Positions 1 to 8,706 of a stretch of DNA of 64,000 nt are shown here, in pieces (positions within the stretch are counted from its first letter, which is position 1; the number at the start of each line of letters is the position of its first letter). The stretch is from assembly GCA_047975025.1 (NCBI GenBank), contig JBKECY010000045.1, positions 32,201 through 96,200 of the forward strand, read 5' to 3'. Below the pieces are notes generated by a model, which worked only from the letters and a program-made list of their open reading frames with translations, searched no databases and was not told the origin of the DNA. A program made the position numbers and the translations under genes. The stretch is from JBKECY01 sp047975025 (lineage in GTDB: Bacteria > Bacillota > Clostridia > Lachnospirales > Lachnospiraceae).

Positions 1-604
1 GTTTAACGCCAAGCTGTGTTGTAACAACGTTCAACTGTTTTGCAAGGTTAATATCCACAGAAGACTCTGCGCCTACCGTCTGATTATAAGCCAGACCTGC
101 AGATGCGCCTACCGTTTTATAATTTTCTTCTTTTGCTGATAAAATCAAAGCGTTGCGACCCTGTAATGTCTCAGCTACTTTTGACAGAAGCTCAGAATCT
201 TTGTCTACATTCTTACAGCCTTCCACAACTAATGGACAGTCCACAGCATCTCCTACTTCTTTGACAACTGCCAGAAGTTCGTCAATGGATTTGTCTTCTC
301 CGTTTGGATTTCCGCCTTCAAGACTGAGAACCAGAAAATCTGCTCCTTCCATCTCGGATGCTTTCTTGGCAATTTCTCCGATTGTGGTTGCACCTTCGTA
401 GTAAGCCAGGATTCCTGGTGACATACCTTCAAGCCCAAGATCTGTGATTTCTACACCGACCTTAGGAGCGTTGTCAATGGGTCCGTCAAATGTATATAAT
501 GGCAATACACTTTCTCCACCCAAAGTAACTGTTTTGTCTCCGGTTCCGATCGTAACAGCATTAATTGTTGCATTAAATTTCTGTGGTTTCTGATTAAACG
601 GCAT
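1..604 (-). CDS. acsD: Corrinoid iron-sulfur protein small subunit AcsD (partial, runs off left edge)
   Basis: The N-terminal ~201 codons read inward from the left edge, starting MPFNQKPQKFNATINAVTIG, with an ideal AAGGAGG about 7 bases before the ATG. The sequence resembles the AcsD/CdhD TIM-barrel subunit of the corrinoid iron-sulfur protein, with the typical 'GGES.LPLYTFDG' opening and an 'NPNGEDKS' stretch. AcsD and AcsC together carry the methyl group from methyl-tetrahydrofolate to acetyl-CoA synthase. It lies 101 bp after the second acsB in the same direction, as expected for a Wood-Ljungdahl operon. The C-terminus and probably acsC/acsE lie outside the window. The subunit assignment is from motif recall and is fairly secure. 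Confidence 0.88.
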   Translation of the reverse strand, partial: MPFNQKPQKFNATINAVTIGTGDKTVTLGGESVLPLYTFDGPIDNAPKVGVEITDLGLEGMSPGILAYYEGATTIGEIAKKASEMEGADFLVLSLEGGNPNGEDKSIDELLAVVKEVGDAVDCPLVVEGCKNVDKDSELLSKVAETLQGRNALILSAKEENYKTVGASAGLAYNQTVGAESSVDINLAKQLNVVTTQLGVK

Positions 605-705
605 TCTAATTAGCCTCCTTATGAATAATATTTTCTCAAAACAATAACAGCAATTCATTTGGCAAGTTGCTCACTAACTCACCAAAACATACCCAATAAA
701 TTATA

Positions 706-2832
706 CTACATCATTGGCTCCATTGACAAGGCTGGATGACTATGTTCTGTTAAAAATGCAACTAAAGTCTCAGGATCTGTCGCAATGGTTTCATCACCGA
801 CCATGTCAGTAAAATTGTCGATTCCATACATCTCTTTGGCTGTTGCATTCAGCCTGTCTTTTACCAGTTCCTTCAGGTCTTTCGGCATCCATACGATACG
901 CTCAATACCGCCTTCGGCTTTCATGAACTTCTTAGATGCAATAAAGTGTTTGCCATGGCCCATAAAACCTGGAGTCTGAACACCGCCGCCAGTCATAGAG
1001 GCAAGTTCAGGGAAGGTCATTCCCAAAGGTGTCACGCCCGAATACTCGCGGTTCGCTATCACAACACCATTAGAGAAAGGTTCAATTCCGCAGATGCACT
1101 CAAAACAACCGCAGGAAGTCATCGGTTTCTCCATGATGGAATACAACGAAACATTTTCCAGAGCACCATGAGAGAACTGCTGCACTGCTTCATTTACATC
1201 CTCAAATTCGCCGATACGCTCATCTATAAGGCGTTCCTTGGTAATTACCTGACATGGTCCTGCCGGGTCCAGTTCATTTGTTGCTTTTGCATCCAGCCAT
1301 GAAACCGCACCACATAATCCCAACCGCTCCGGAGTAACTACACATACGTGCGACGGAGAGAAGGACTGACATAATACACAGCTGTAATACACTTCTACGG
1401 ATTCATCTGTCAGTGTTGCCAGACGGGCATCTCTTTTATCAAACGCTGGGATAGCCAGTTCATTGCGGTACTTCGTACAATCTTCAGGATTTGTATAGAT
1501 TTTAACCTGACATTTGTCTACGACCGCATCAAATTCGCTTTTGACTCTGGCATAGAGCACTTCACCAATATGACGAGCTCTGAATCCTGCATCATAGGCA
1601 TCTCGACTGATACGCAGCATAATCATATCTCTTTGTCCCGTATGCATTACACCTTCAATACAGTTCAAATAGCTGTGTATTTTGCGCTCGATGACCGGCT
1701 CAAAATCAGGCTGCATATTCTTGCCTGCAATTTCGACCACATAGGCAATAGAGTGCTTGCTGCCGATTTCAAAAGCATCTAAATCAGGACCAATCAGCTC
1801 TATTTTATGATCTTCGACTTCATCAAGTTCTTTCGTAACAGCCAATTCAAAACAATCTACGCGAGAACCGTCAAATTCGACCTGCATTTCTTTCCTGCGA
1901 ACAATTTCACCTTCAAAAGCACTTGCAAATGGTACAGGAATGTCAATAGCCGCTACTTTTAGTTTAATATTACGCGCTTCAATTGAAGTTTTGTTAAATA
2001 GCGCAACATCCGGCTGTGCGATTAAAGCCCCCGGTACTTCTGCAATGTTCTCAGTTTCATTCGATATCACCGGGAAGCCCAGTTTGATTGCACCTGCGCC
2101 GGCAGCTAAGATAATATCATCCACCGGTTTAAAAGCATTCACAAATGCCGGAACTCTTTTAGAGGTATAATCAAGTAAGCCGGGAACATCTCCGGGAGAG
2201 ATATTACCAAAAATCAGGGCTGCTCTGATTGCTACTGATACAACATGAATGACGGACGTTACATCTGCCCCCAAAGGAACGATACGTACACCCAATCCAA
2301 CTTTAAGTCCAAGTTCTTTTGCCTGCTCAATACATCCGCCGACCAGTGTGATCAGTAAGCCTTGTACCTGGTAACTTTTGATCAGATCCACCGCTTCTTG
2401 TGCCGTAGGGGCTGATCCCAGAATAACGGCAACACCCGGAAGATCACCGGTAACCAATGGAACACCGAGCTCGCGGATTGCCGCATCCGGAAGATGTCCA
2501 TAACAGGGCTCTTCGTATGGGCTTGCACCGTCTAAATACTTTAGTACCTCAATTAGTTCAGCACATAATGCAGTTGCCACACCTGACATCAGCGCATCAT
2601 CTAATTCGGGATTTCTTGTCATTAGTGTCTTGATGACACCAAGGGCTTCTTTAACCATGTCCAGTGTTTTGATTTTGACACCCGTTACCGCATAATAACA
2701 GGGCAGGCCGTATGCTGTGTCAGGAAAAGATACTGCCATCTCTCCGCCATATTTAGCAATCGCCTCATCAACCAGACTCTCAGTTAATCCGTATACAACG
2801 TCATTTCCATTAAAAATACGTTCTATTAACAT
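706..2832 (-). CDS. acsB: Acetyl-CoA synthase, second tandem copy
   Basis: A full-length 708-aa bacterial-type acetyl-CoA synthase, which condenses CO, a corrinoid-bound methyl group and CoA into acetyl-CoA. All A-cluster ligands are present: Cys485, 488, 497 and 507 for the [4Fe-4S] cluster, and the Cys574-Gly-Cys576 motif that holds the distal nickel. The RBS (AAGGGAG) precedes the ATG. It follows another complete acsB by 176 bp. By eye the C-terminal half is about 85% identical to the upstream copy, while the first ~300 residues (the CODH-contacting, gas-tunnel domain in characterised enzymes) are only about 55-60% identical and carry extra cysteines. It is therefore an old, diverged duplicate with an intact active site, not a recent copy or a pseudogene. 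Confidence 0.95.
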   Translation of the reverse strand: MLIERIFNGNDVVYGLTESLVDEAIAKYGGEMAVSFPDTAYGLPCYYAVTGVKIKTLDMVKEALGVIKTLMTRNPELDDALMSGVATALCAELIEVLKYLDGASPYEEPCYGHLPDAAIRELGVPLVTGDLPGVAVILGSAPTAQEAVDLIKSYQVQGLLITLVGGCIEQAKELGLKVGLGVRIVPLGADVTSVIHVVSVAIRAALIFGNISPGDVPGLLDYTSKRVPAFVNAFKPVDDIILAAGAGAIKLGFPVISNETENIAEVPGALIAQPDVALFNKTSIEARNIKLKVAAIDIPVPFASAFEGEIVRRKEMQVEFDGSRVDCFELAVTKELDEVEDHKIELIGPDLDAFEIGSKHSIAYVVEIAGKNMQPDFEPVIERKIHSYLNCIEGVMHTGQRDMIMLRISRDAYDAGFRARHIGEVLYARVKSEFDAVVDKCQVKIYTNPEDCTKYRNELAIPAFDKRDARLATLTDESVEVYYSCVLCQSFSPSHVCVVTPERLGLCGAVSWLDAKATNELDPAGPCQVITKERLIDERIGEFEDVNEAVQQFSHGALENVSLYSIMEKPMTSCGCFECICGIEPFSNGVVIANREYSGVTPLGMTFPELASMTGGGVQTPGFMGHGKHFIASKKFMKAEGGIERIVWMPKDLKELVKDRLNATAKEMYGIDNFTDMVGDETIATDPETLVAFLTEHSHPALSMEPMM

Positions 2833-2861
2833 GTGATCATCTCCCTTTCTATGTAATTAAT

Positions 2862-2997
2862 AAGAAGAAAAAGCAGCAGTAAAGCGGAAATGATCCGCTT
2901 TATCACATGCTGCTGTATTACTTCTTAAGTGACAACATCCCAATGTCTCCCAGGAGACAGGTAAAATCAAATGTCTCCTTCGGAGCCGCTTGATTTT
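2862..2997 (-). promoter_or_regulatory. Three-hairpin spacer between the two acsB genes
   Basis: The 176-bp spacer holds three inverted repeats. The largest is nested: AAGAAG 2862-2867 with CTTCTT 2921-2926, AGCAGCA 2872-2878 with TGCTGCT 2908-2914, and TAAAGCGGA 2880-2888 with TCCGCTTTA 2894-2902. The second is GTCTCC 2945-2950 with GGAGAC 2953-2958. The third is AAAATCAA 2963-2970 with TTGATTTT 2990-2997, containing CTCC/GGAG. None has a clear U-tract, so they look more like mRNA-processing or stability structures, or a leaky terminator, than a strong intrinsic terminator. Function is inferred. Confidence 0.6.
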
Positions 2998-3008
2998 CTT
3001 CTGACAGG

Positions 3009-5138
3009 TTACATCATTGGTTCAAGTGCTAATGCAGGATGACCTTTTTCTGTCAGGAAAGCCACCAGAGATTCCGGATCTTCGGTAATTGTTTCATCAC
3101 CGATCATGTCAACAAAGTTGTCAATGCCGTATAACTCTTTTGCCGTTGCATTCAATCTGTCAGCCACAGTATCTTTTAATTCTTTTGGCATCCATACGAT
3201 ACGTTCTACGCCGCCTTCAGCTGCCATAAATTTCTTAGATGCGATAAAGTGTTTACCATGTCCCATGAATCCAGGAGTCTGTACACCACCGCCTGTCATA
3301 GAAGCCAGCTCAGGGAATGTCATTCCAAGTGGTGTCATGCCTGCATACTCGCGGTTTGCGATTACCACACCATTTGAGAATGGCTCGATACCACAGATAC
3401 ATTCAAAGCATCCGCAGGAAGTCATAGGATCTTCCATGATGGAATACAGCGTAACTCGCTCAAGTGCTCCCTGTGAATATTTAAGGACTGCTTCATTAAC
3501 ATCTTCAAAAGAACCTAATCTCTCATCGATCATTTTCTCTTTTGTAATTACCTGGCAAGGTCCTGCCGGATCCAACTCATTGGTAGCTTTGGCATCCAGC
3601 CATGAAACTGCTCCACATAATCCCAGACGCTCCGGGGTTACCACACATACGTGTGATGGCGAGAATGCCTGGCACAGGATACAGCTGTAATATACTTCAA
3701 CAGACTCATCTGTCAGGTTCGCAAGTCTGTCATCGCGATGATCAAATGACGGGATGGCAAGCTCATGACGCAGTTTTGTACATTCTTCAGGATTTGTATA
3801 AATCTTAACCTGGCATTTATCAACAACAGCGTCAAATTCATTTTTGATTTTGGCATATAATACTTCACCAATGTGTTTTGCTCTAAAGCCGGCAGCAAAT
3901 GCGTCTTTGCTGACACGTACACGAATCATATCACGCTGGCCTGTATGCATTACACCTTCAATACAGTTCAAATAGCTGTGGAATTTACGCTCGAATACAG
4001 GCTCAAAGTCAGACTGCATATTCTTGCCTGCTACTTCAACAACATAGGCAATGCTCTGCTTGGTTCCTACATCAAACTCATCAAAATCCGGTCCGAACAG
4101 CTCAATCTTATGGTCTTCTACATCAGATACTTCTTTAGTCTGTACCAACTCGAAGCAGTCTACACGAGAACCATCGAATTCCACCTGCATATCGCCACGA
4201 CGAATGATTTCACCTTCAAATGCCGTACCAAATGTAACAGGAATGTCAATATTTGTGATTTTGATTTTAATGCCTCTGGCTTCAAGTGAAGCTGCATTAA
4301 ATTTGCTGACATCACCAAGTTTAATCAAACTCTTCGGTACAGCAGGTGTATAGTCCATATCATTTGTTACGACTGGGAAGCCATAGTAAATTGCTCCGGC
4401 ACCACAGGCAACTGTTTTCTCATCCAACGGACCGAACGCATTAACAAATGCATTGATGCGGTGGAAGTTGTACTGCTGAAGACCTTTTGTATCTCCAGGA
4501 GTGATATTACCAAAGATCAAGGCAGCTCTCATAGCCAGAGATACAATGTGACATACGGATGAAATGTTTTCACCAAGCGGTACGACACGTACGTTAAATC
4601 CGGTTTTGTAATCAGCCTCTTTTAACTGCTCAATGATGCCACCAACAAGTGCAACAAAGATACCTTGTGCCTGGTAGCTCTTCACCAGATCTACGGCTTC
4701 CTGTACAGAAGGAGCTGCATTGATGATAACTGCAACACCAGGAATGTCTCCGGTAACAAGCGGCACACCCAGCTCACGAATCTTCGCATCACTGAAATGT
4801 CCTTCATATGGCAATTCATATGGTGTTTTGCCATCAATGTATTTAATTGCTTCGATGATTTCAGCGGCCAGTACAGTCGCTACACCTGACATAAAAGCAT
4901 CATCCAGACGTCTGCCTCTAGTCATCTTGGATTTGATAAATACAAGAGCTTCTTTGGCGTCTTTTAATGTTTCAAGTTTGGTTCCTGTCTCTGAATAATA
5001 ACAGCCCATGCTGTATGCAGTTTCAGGGAAACCGATTGCCTTATCTTCGCCGTACTCAGAAATGGCTTTTTCAACAGCTTCTGCTGCCTCGTTGTACATT
5101 GCATCGTTTCCGTTAAAAACAATATCAAATAATAGCAC
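3009..5138 (-). CDS. acsB: Acetyl-CoA synthase, first tandem copy
   Basis: A 709-aa acetyl-CoA synthase with all A-cluster residues: Cys486, 489, 498 and 508, and Cys575-Gly-Cys577. The start is GTG at 5138: AGGAGG lies 7 bases upstream, and the nearer ATG is out of frame. It begins 19 bp after cooC/acsF and is followed by a second acsB, so it sits in the standard cooS-cooC-acsB arrangement and is probably the canonical partner of the CODH encoded upstream. At about 709 residues it is slightly shorter than the well-studied ~729-aa Moorella enzyme. It assembles acetyl-CoA in the cytoplasm from CO delivered through the CODH channel and methyl from AcsCD. Confidence 0.96.
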   Translation of the reverse strand: MLLFDIVFNGNDAMYNEAAEAVEKAISEYGEDKAIGFPETAYSMGCYYSETGTKLETLKDAKEALVFIKSKMTRGRRLDDAFMSGVATVLAAEIIEAIKYIDGKTPYELPYEGHFSDAKIRELGVPLVTGDIPGVAVIINAAPSVQEAVDLVKSYQAQGIFVALVGGIIEQLKEADYKTGFNVRVVPLGENISSVCHIVSLAMRAALIFGNITPGDTKGLQQYNFHRINAFVNAFGPLDEKTVACGAGAIYYGFPVVTNDMDYTPAVPKSLIKLGDVSKFNAASLEARGIKIKITNIDIPVTFGTAFEGEIIRRGDMQVEFDGSRVDCFELVQTKEVSDVEDHKIELFGPDFDEFDVGTKQSIAYVVEVAGKNMQSDFEPVFERKFHSYLNCIEGVMHTGQRDMIRVRVSKDAFAAGFRAKHIGEVLYAKIKNEFDAVVDKCQVKIYTNPEECTKLRHELAIPSFDHRDDRLANLTDESVEVYYSCILCQAFSPSHVCVVTPERLGLCGAVSWLDAKATNELDPAGPCQVITKEKMIDERLGSFEDVNEAVLKYSQGALERVTLYSIMEDPMTSCGCFECICGIEPFSNGVVIANREYAGMTPLGMTFPELASMTGGGVQTPGFMGHGKHFIASKKFMAAEGGVERIVWMPKELKDTVADRLNATAKELYGIDNFVDMIGDETITEDPESLVAFLTEKGHPALALEPMM

Positions 5139-5157
5139 TTTTCATCCTCCTATTGAA

Positions 5158-5922
5158 TCACGCCTGATCCATTTTCTCTTTGATTTTTTTTATTTCATCT
5201 GTCAGTGTATCACTGACATCGAACGGTGCTCTGCCCTGACGGTCAGCATCAATTACCTGTGTATTGTAGTGTACCATTCCTAACAAATCGTCAGACGGTA
5301 TATTTTCAAGTATAAATGCTTCATCATCTTCATTACGCACTTTATTCGCTACAACCTGCACTTTTTCGACTCCCAGATCATGCGCAAGGCGCTTTACATT
5401 CTGGTATGTCTGTACACTTCTTGCTCCGGGTTCAATGACGACTACAAACTGGTCAACGCCTTCTGTGGTTCCGCGTCCGAGATGTTCCAGTCCGGCTTCC
5501 ATGTCTAAAATTACAACATCGTCTCTGTGAAGCACCATATCACTTATAATGCGTTTTAACATTACATGTTCAGGACATACACAACCGCCGCCACCGGTCT
5601 CTACGGTTCCCAGTACGAGCATCTTCACCCCTTCGTGTGTAATACCATAGGTATCGGGAATATCACTTACCTTGGGGTTGATACGGTAGAACTTATTGTC
5701 TCTGTTCGCACCTGTACGTTCTTCCACCAGTTTACGCATTTTGGAGATCGGTACAATCTTTTCAAGTTCATCCTGGTGAAAGCCGAGTGCCAGACCCAGA
5801 TTTGCATCCGGGTCGACATCGACAGCAAGCACTTTTTTCCCTTCCTGTGCATACAACCTTGCAAGAGTTGCAGCAAATGTTGTCTTTCCTACGCCACCTT
5901 TTCCGGTAACCGCAATTTTCAT
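5158..5922 (-). CDS. cooC: CooC/AcsF-type nickel-insertion ATPase, second copy
   Basis: A 254-aa MinD/ParA-like P-loop ATPase. The N-terminus has the deviant Walker A motif GKGGVGKTT, followed by 'DVDPDAN' and 'DMEAGLEHLGRG', typical of CooC. The metal-binding C-x-C is in 'GGGGCVCPEH'. CooC proteins form nickel- or zinc-bridged dimers and drive ATP-dependent nickel maturation of CODH; the AcsF paralogue has been linked to acetyl-CoA synthase maturation. Its place between cooS (34 bp upstream) and acsB (19 bp downstream) suggests the AcsF role, but sequence alone does not separate the two. It is clearly different from the other cooC at 7921-8691. Confidence 0.93.
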   Translation of the reverse strand: MKIAVTGKGGVGKTTFAATLARLYAQEGKKVLAVDVDPDANLGLALGFHQDELEKIVPISKMRKLVEERTGANRDNKFYRINPKVSDIPDTYGITHEGVKMLVLGTVETGGGGCVCPEHVMLKRIISDMVLHRDDVVILDMEAGLEHLGRGTTEGVDQFVVVIEPGARSVQTYQNVKRLAHDLGVEKVQVVANKVRNEDDEAFILENIPSDDLLGMVHYNTQVIDADRQGRAPFDVSDTLTDEIKKIKEKMDQA

Positions 5923-5956
5923 ATCATTCGCCTCTTTTATAATTGTACTACGCTAC

Positions 5957-7849
5957 TTAGATGCCCAGTGCCGTTCTTTTCTTTTCAAGGTTCTCAATCA
6001 TGAGGTCTCCAAGTTTATCAATATCTTTTTCAACGGTAAAAGTCGCTTCTACCCAATCCTTTAAGCCGTGTTTCAGCAGATCATCTACCTCTGAAGAACC
6101 ATATACATAAGGCTCAACACCCAGGTATGTATCGATACCGGTAGCTACAACATAGTTTCCGATAGATACCGCTTTTTCGGACATCCACTCCGGTGCACAT
6201 CCTACAACCGGTACTTCTGAGATATTCCAGCCGGAATCTTTTGAGATTTCAGAAGCCAGAACCATCATACGGCTGATGTCTACGCAAGATCCCATATGCA
6301 GAATTGGAGGAATGTCGGCAAGTTCACACACTCTTTTAAGACCGGCACCGCATAATTCTTTGGCATCTTTATCCATCAGACCAGCTTTTGCAGCCGTCTG
6401 CGCTGAACATCCTGATGCAATGATGATAATATCATTTGCAATCAGTTTTTTCATCAGCTCATAATGTGCAAGATCTGCACGAACCTTAGGATTGTTACAT
6501 CCAACCATGGCAACTGCACCACGTATTACACCAGATTTGATACAATCCACCAATGGGTTTGTTGTTCCGGTTTCATCAACCTGTGTATTGGTAACTCCAT
6601 CCAGTTTCTTGATGATTTGTTCGTATGAATATCCAACAGACGCTTTTTGCTTAATGTCCGGGATATGAACCAAATCCTGATCTCTGTTCTTAAAGTTCTC
6701 AATTGCCGCTTTTACGATTTCTTTGGCATTTTCACCAGCTGTTTTAGCACTGAAACGCATGAAATCCGAATCAGGCATCTGAGCGATATCAGATGTAGTA
6801 ATGAATTTCGTATGGAAACATTTACTTAATGGGCCTAATGCAGGGAAGATACATTGTACGTCAACGACGATTGCTTCGCAAGCTCCTGTCAGTACAACAT
6901 TTTCCTGCTGCAGGAAGTTACCTGCCATAGGTACACCGCGACGCATAGCCACTTCATTAGAAGTACAGCATACACCGGATACAGTGATGCCGGCTGCGCC
7001 CTGCTCTTTAGCATAAGCGATCATTTCAGGTGAATCTGCACAATCACAGATTTTCTCTGAAAGTGACGGATCATGTCCATGTACAACGATATTTACATTT
7101 TCTTTGACCATAACACCAAGGTTGGCCTCTGTTTCAACTTCCTTAGGAGTTCCAAACATAACATCTGAAAACTCTGTTCCTGCCATAGAACCGCCCCAAC
7201 CATCAGAAAGGCCTGTACGCAGTGCCTGACGAATCAAAGCTTCCGGTTTGGAGGAGTTACCCATATGTGTCATGTGCAGTGCGGTTGATACTTCTCTGTC
7301 AATCGCTCTTGGCTCGATACCTTCTCTTTTCCAGATTTCCTGTGTATGCTCCGGCGCACGTTTCAGGAAACGTTGTACACCAAAAGGTTTACCATATTCA
7401 AGAAGTGCAATTTCTGCCATCTCATGCGCTAAATCGTAGATATCTTTGCCCTCTGTTTCAACATCCCATTCTTTAGCGATTTTGAGAAGTTTTTCTTCAT
7501 CTTTTACTTGATAATTGCCATCTGGAGCTGTCTGATACAGTGTATGGCATAATTCACGACCATGATCTGAATGAGATGCAGCACCGCCGGCTGTAAATCT
7601 CAGGAAGTTACGGCCTACAATACCATGCATATCACATCCGCAGATTCCTTTGGGTGCTTTTGGTGTAATACGACAGGGTCCCATAGTACAAATTTTACAG
7701 CAGACACCTGACTCACCAAATTTACAATGCGGAGTTTGCTGTTTAACCCTTAACTGCCAGGAATCAGCCCCTACCTTAGCACCGTTTTCCAACAAGCGGT
7801 TGGTTGCGGCTTCAAACTCCTCAATCGTTGTTAATTTAAATTCACTCAT
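5957..7849 (-). CDS. cooS: Ni-dependent carbon monoxide dehydrogenase catalytic subunit
   Basis: A 630-aa CooS/AcsA-type CODH that interconverts CO2 and CO and supplies CO to acetyl-CoA synthase. The N-terminal cysteine set for the B and D clusters is visible ('CKFGESGVCCKICTMGPC', then 'GICGCD'), as are later C-cluster elements 'VHGHDPSLSEK', 'SGVCCTSNE', 'TGACEAIVVDVQC', 'GCNNPK', 'ASGCSAQ' and 'MGSCVDISR'. The start ATG at 7849 has AAGGAGG upstream. It is flanked on both sides by cooC genes and lies in the acs operon, so it is the acetogenic AcsA rather than a stand-alone CODH. Its length is normal for bacterial CooS, somewhat shorter than Moorella AcsA. Confidence 0.96.
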   Translation of the reverse strand: MSEFKLTTIEEFEAATNRLLENGAKVGADSWQLRVKQQTPHCKFGESGVCCKICTMGPCRITPKAPKGICGCDMHGIVGRNFLRFTAGGAASHSDHGRELCHTLYQTAPDGNYQVKDEEKLLKIAKEWDVETEGKDIYDLAHEMAEIALLEYGKPFGVQRFLKRAPEHTQEIWKREGIEPRAIDREVSTALHMTHMGNSSKPEALIRQALRTGLSDGWGGSMAGTEFSDVMFGTPKEVETEANLGVMVKENVNIVVHGHDPSLSEKICDCADSPEMIAYAKEQGAAGITVSGVCCTSNEVAMRRGVPMAGNFLQQENVVLTGACEAIVVDVQCIFPALGPLSKCFHTKFITTSDIAQMPDSDFMRFSAKTAGENAKEIVKAAIENFKNRDQDLVHIPDIKQKASVGYSYEQIIKKLDGVTNTQVDETGTTNPLVDCIKSGVIRGAVAMVGCNNPKVRADLAHYELMKKLIANDIIIIASGCSAQTAAKAGLMDKDAKELCGAGLKRVCELADIPPILHMGSCVDISRMMVLASEISKDSGWNISEVPVVGCAPEWMSEKAVSIGNYVVATGIDTYLGVEPYVYGSSEVDDLLKHGLKDWVEATFTVEKDIDKLGDLMIENLEKKRTALGI

Positions 7850-7920
7850 TACGTTCCTCCTTAGTTTTTTGCTCTTTCATATGTAAAAGCCATTATCAGA
7901 AATGATAATTTCCAAAACAT

Positions 7921-8691
7921 TTATAAACCAATACGATCAACAATCTCCCTAACCGCTTTTTTAACCGGCGAATCTTCCGGAAGGGATACCAGAGCTTTGC
8001 CGTCACAGTCATACTCATATACAAGTTCATCCTGTGGCACGACACCCAGAAGTGTCAGCCCCTGCTTCTCAATTTCTTCTTTTGTACCTTCATTCAAAAC
8101 ACCGCCGGGAGCCCGGTTTACAATTAGACCTATTTTAGAAGGTTTAAAGCCGCATTCATCGATCAATTGAGCGATACGTCCTACTGCCTGTACCCCTCTT
8201 CTGGAACAGTCGCTTACCAGAATGGCGGTTTCCATACTTGGCAGGACACCTCTGCTGATATGCTCCAGGCCAGCCTCATTATCAACTACGATATAGGGAT
8301 AATTCTTCTGGAATTTAGTAAGCTGTGCCTGCAGGATTCCGTTAACGTAGCAATAGCATCCCTGCCCTTGCGTCCTGCCCATAACCAAAAGGTCGTAATC
8401 ATCTTCTTCCGCAAGGGCATGATTGAATTGCACTTCGGCATATTCCGCCTTTGTCACCCCTTTTGGAATCGTTGTTTCAAGTCCAAGATCCGCATGGGCG
8501 ATTTCTTCCCTGATGGATCCTAACGTTTTTTCTACTTCAACACCTAATACTTCGTTAAGATTGGAATTGGCATCTGCATCAACCGCAAGAATCGGTCCTT
8601 TCCCTTTCTCAGCGAGGTATTGAATTATCAGGCCAGTCAGCGTTGTCTTACCAACGCCTCCCTTGCCCGCAATGGCAATCACATGTGCCAT
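7921..8691 (-). CDS. cooC: CooC-type nickel-insertion ATPase, first copy
   Basis: A 256-aa P-loop ATPase with GKGGVGKTT, 'AVDADANSNLNEVLG' and 'VDNEAGLEHISRGVLP'. The metal-binding C-x-C is in 'QGQGCYCYVNG'. I chose the ATG at 8691 (MAHVIAIAG) because AGGAGG lies 6 bases upstream; the ATG two codons earlier would abut the RBS. The gene follows metF by 15 bp and is 71 bp before cooS, so it is the likely CODH-specific nickel chaperone. The leader before cooS contains a small AT-rich stem-loop (7892-7909). Confidence 0.93.
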   Translation of the reverse strand: MAHVIAIAGKGGVGKTTLTGLIIQYLAEKGKGPILAVDADANSNLNEVLGVEVEKTLGSIREEIAHADLGLETTIPKGVTKAEYAEVQFNHALAEEDDYDLLVMGRTQGQGCYCYVNGILQAQLTKFQKNYPYIVVDNEAGLEHISRGVLPSMETAILVSDCSRRGVQAVGRIAQLIDECGFKPSKIGLIVNRAPGGVLNEGTKEEIEKQGLTLLGVVPQDELVYEYDCDGKALVSLPEDSPVKKAVREIVDRIGL

Positions 8692-8706
8692 GTTCATCCT
8701 CCTACT

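Noticed and set aside
3106..3690. 194-codon plus-strand open frame opposite acsB
   Set aside because: Antisense to the conserved A-cluster region of acsB; its length follows from codon bias on the other strand.
706..5138. Assembly duplication of a single acsB
   Set aside because: The two copies differ throughout, with ~40-45% amino-acid differences in the N-terminal third and different start codons and spacers, so they are real paralogues.
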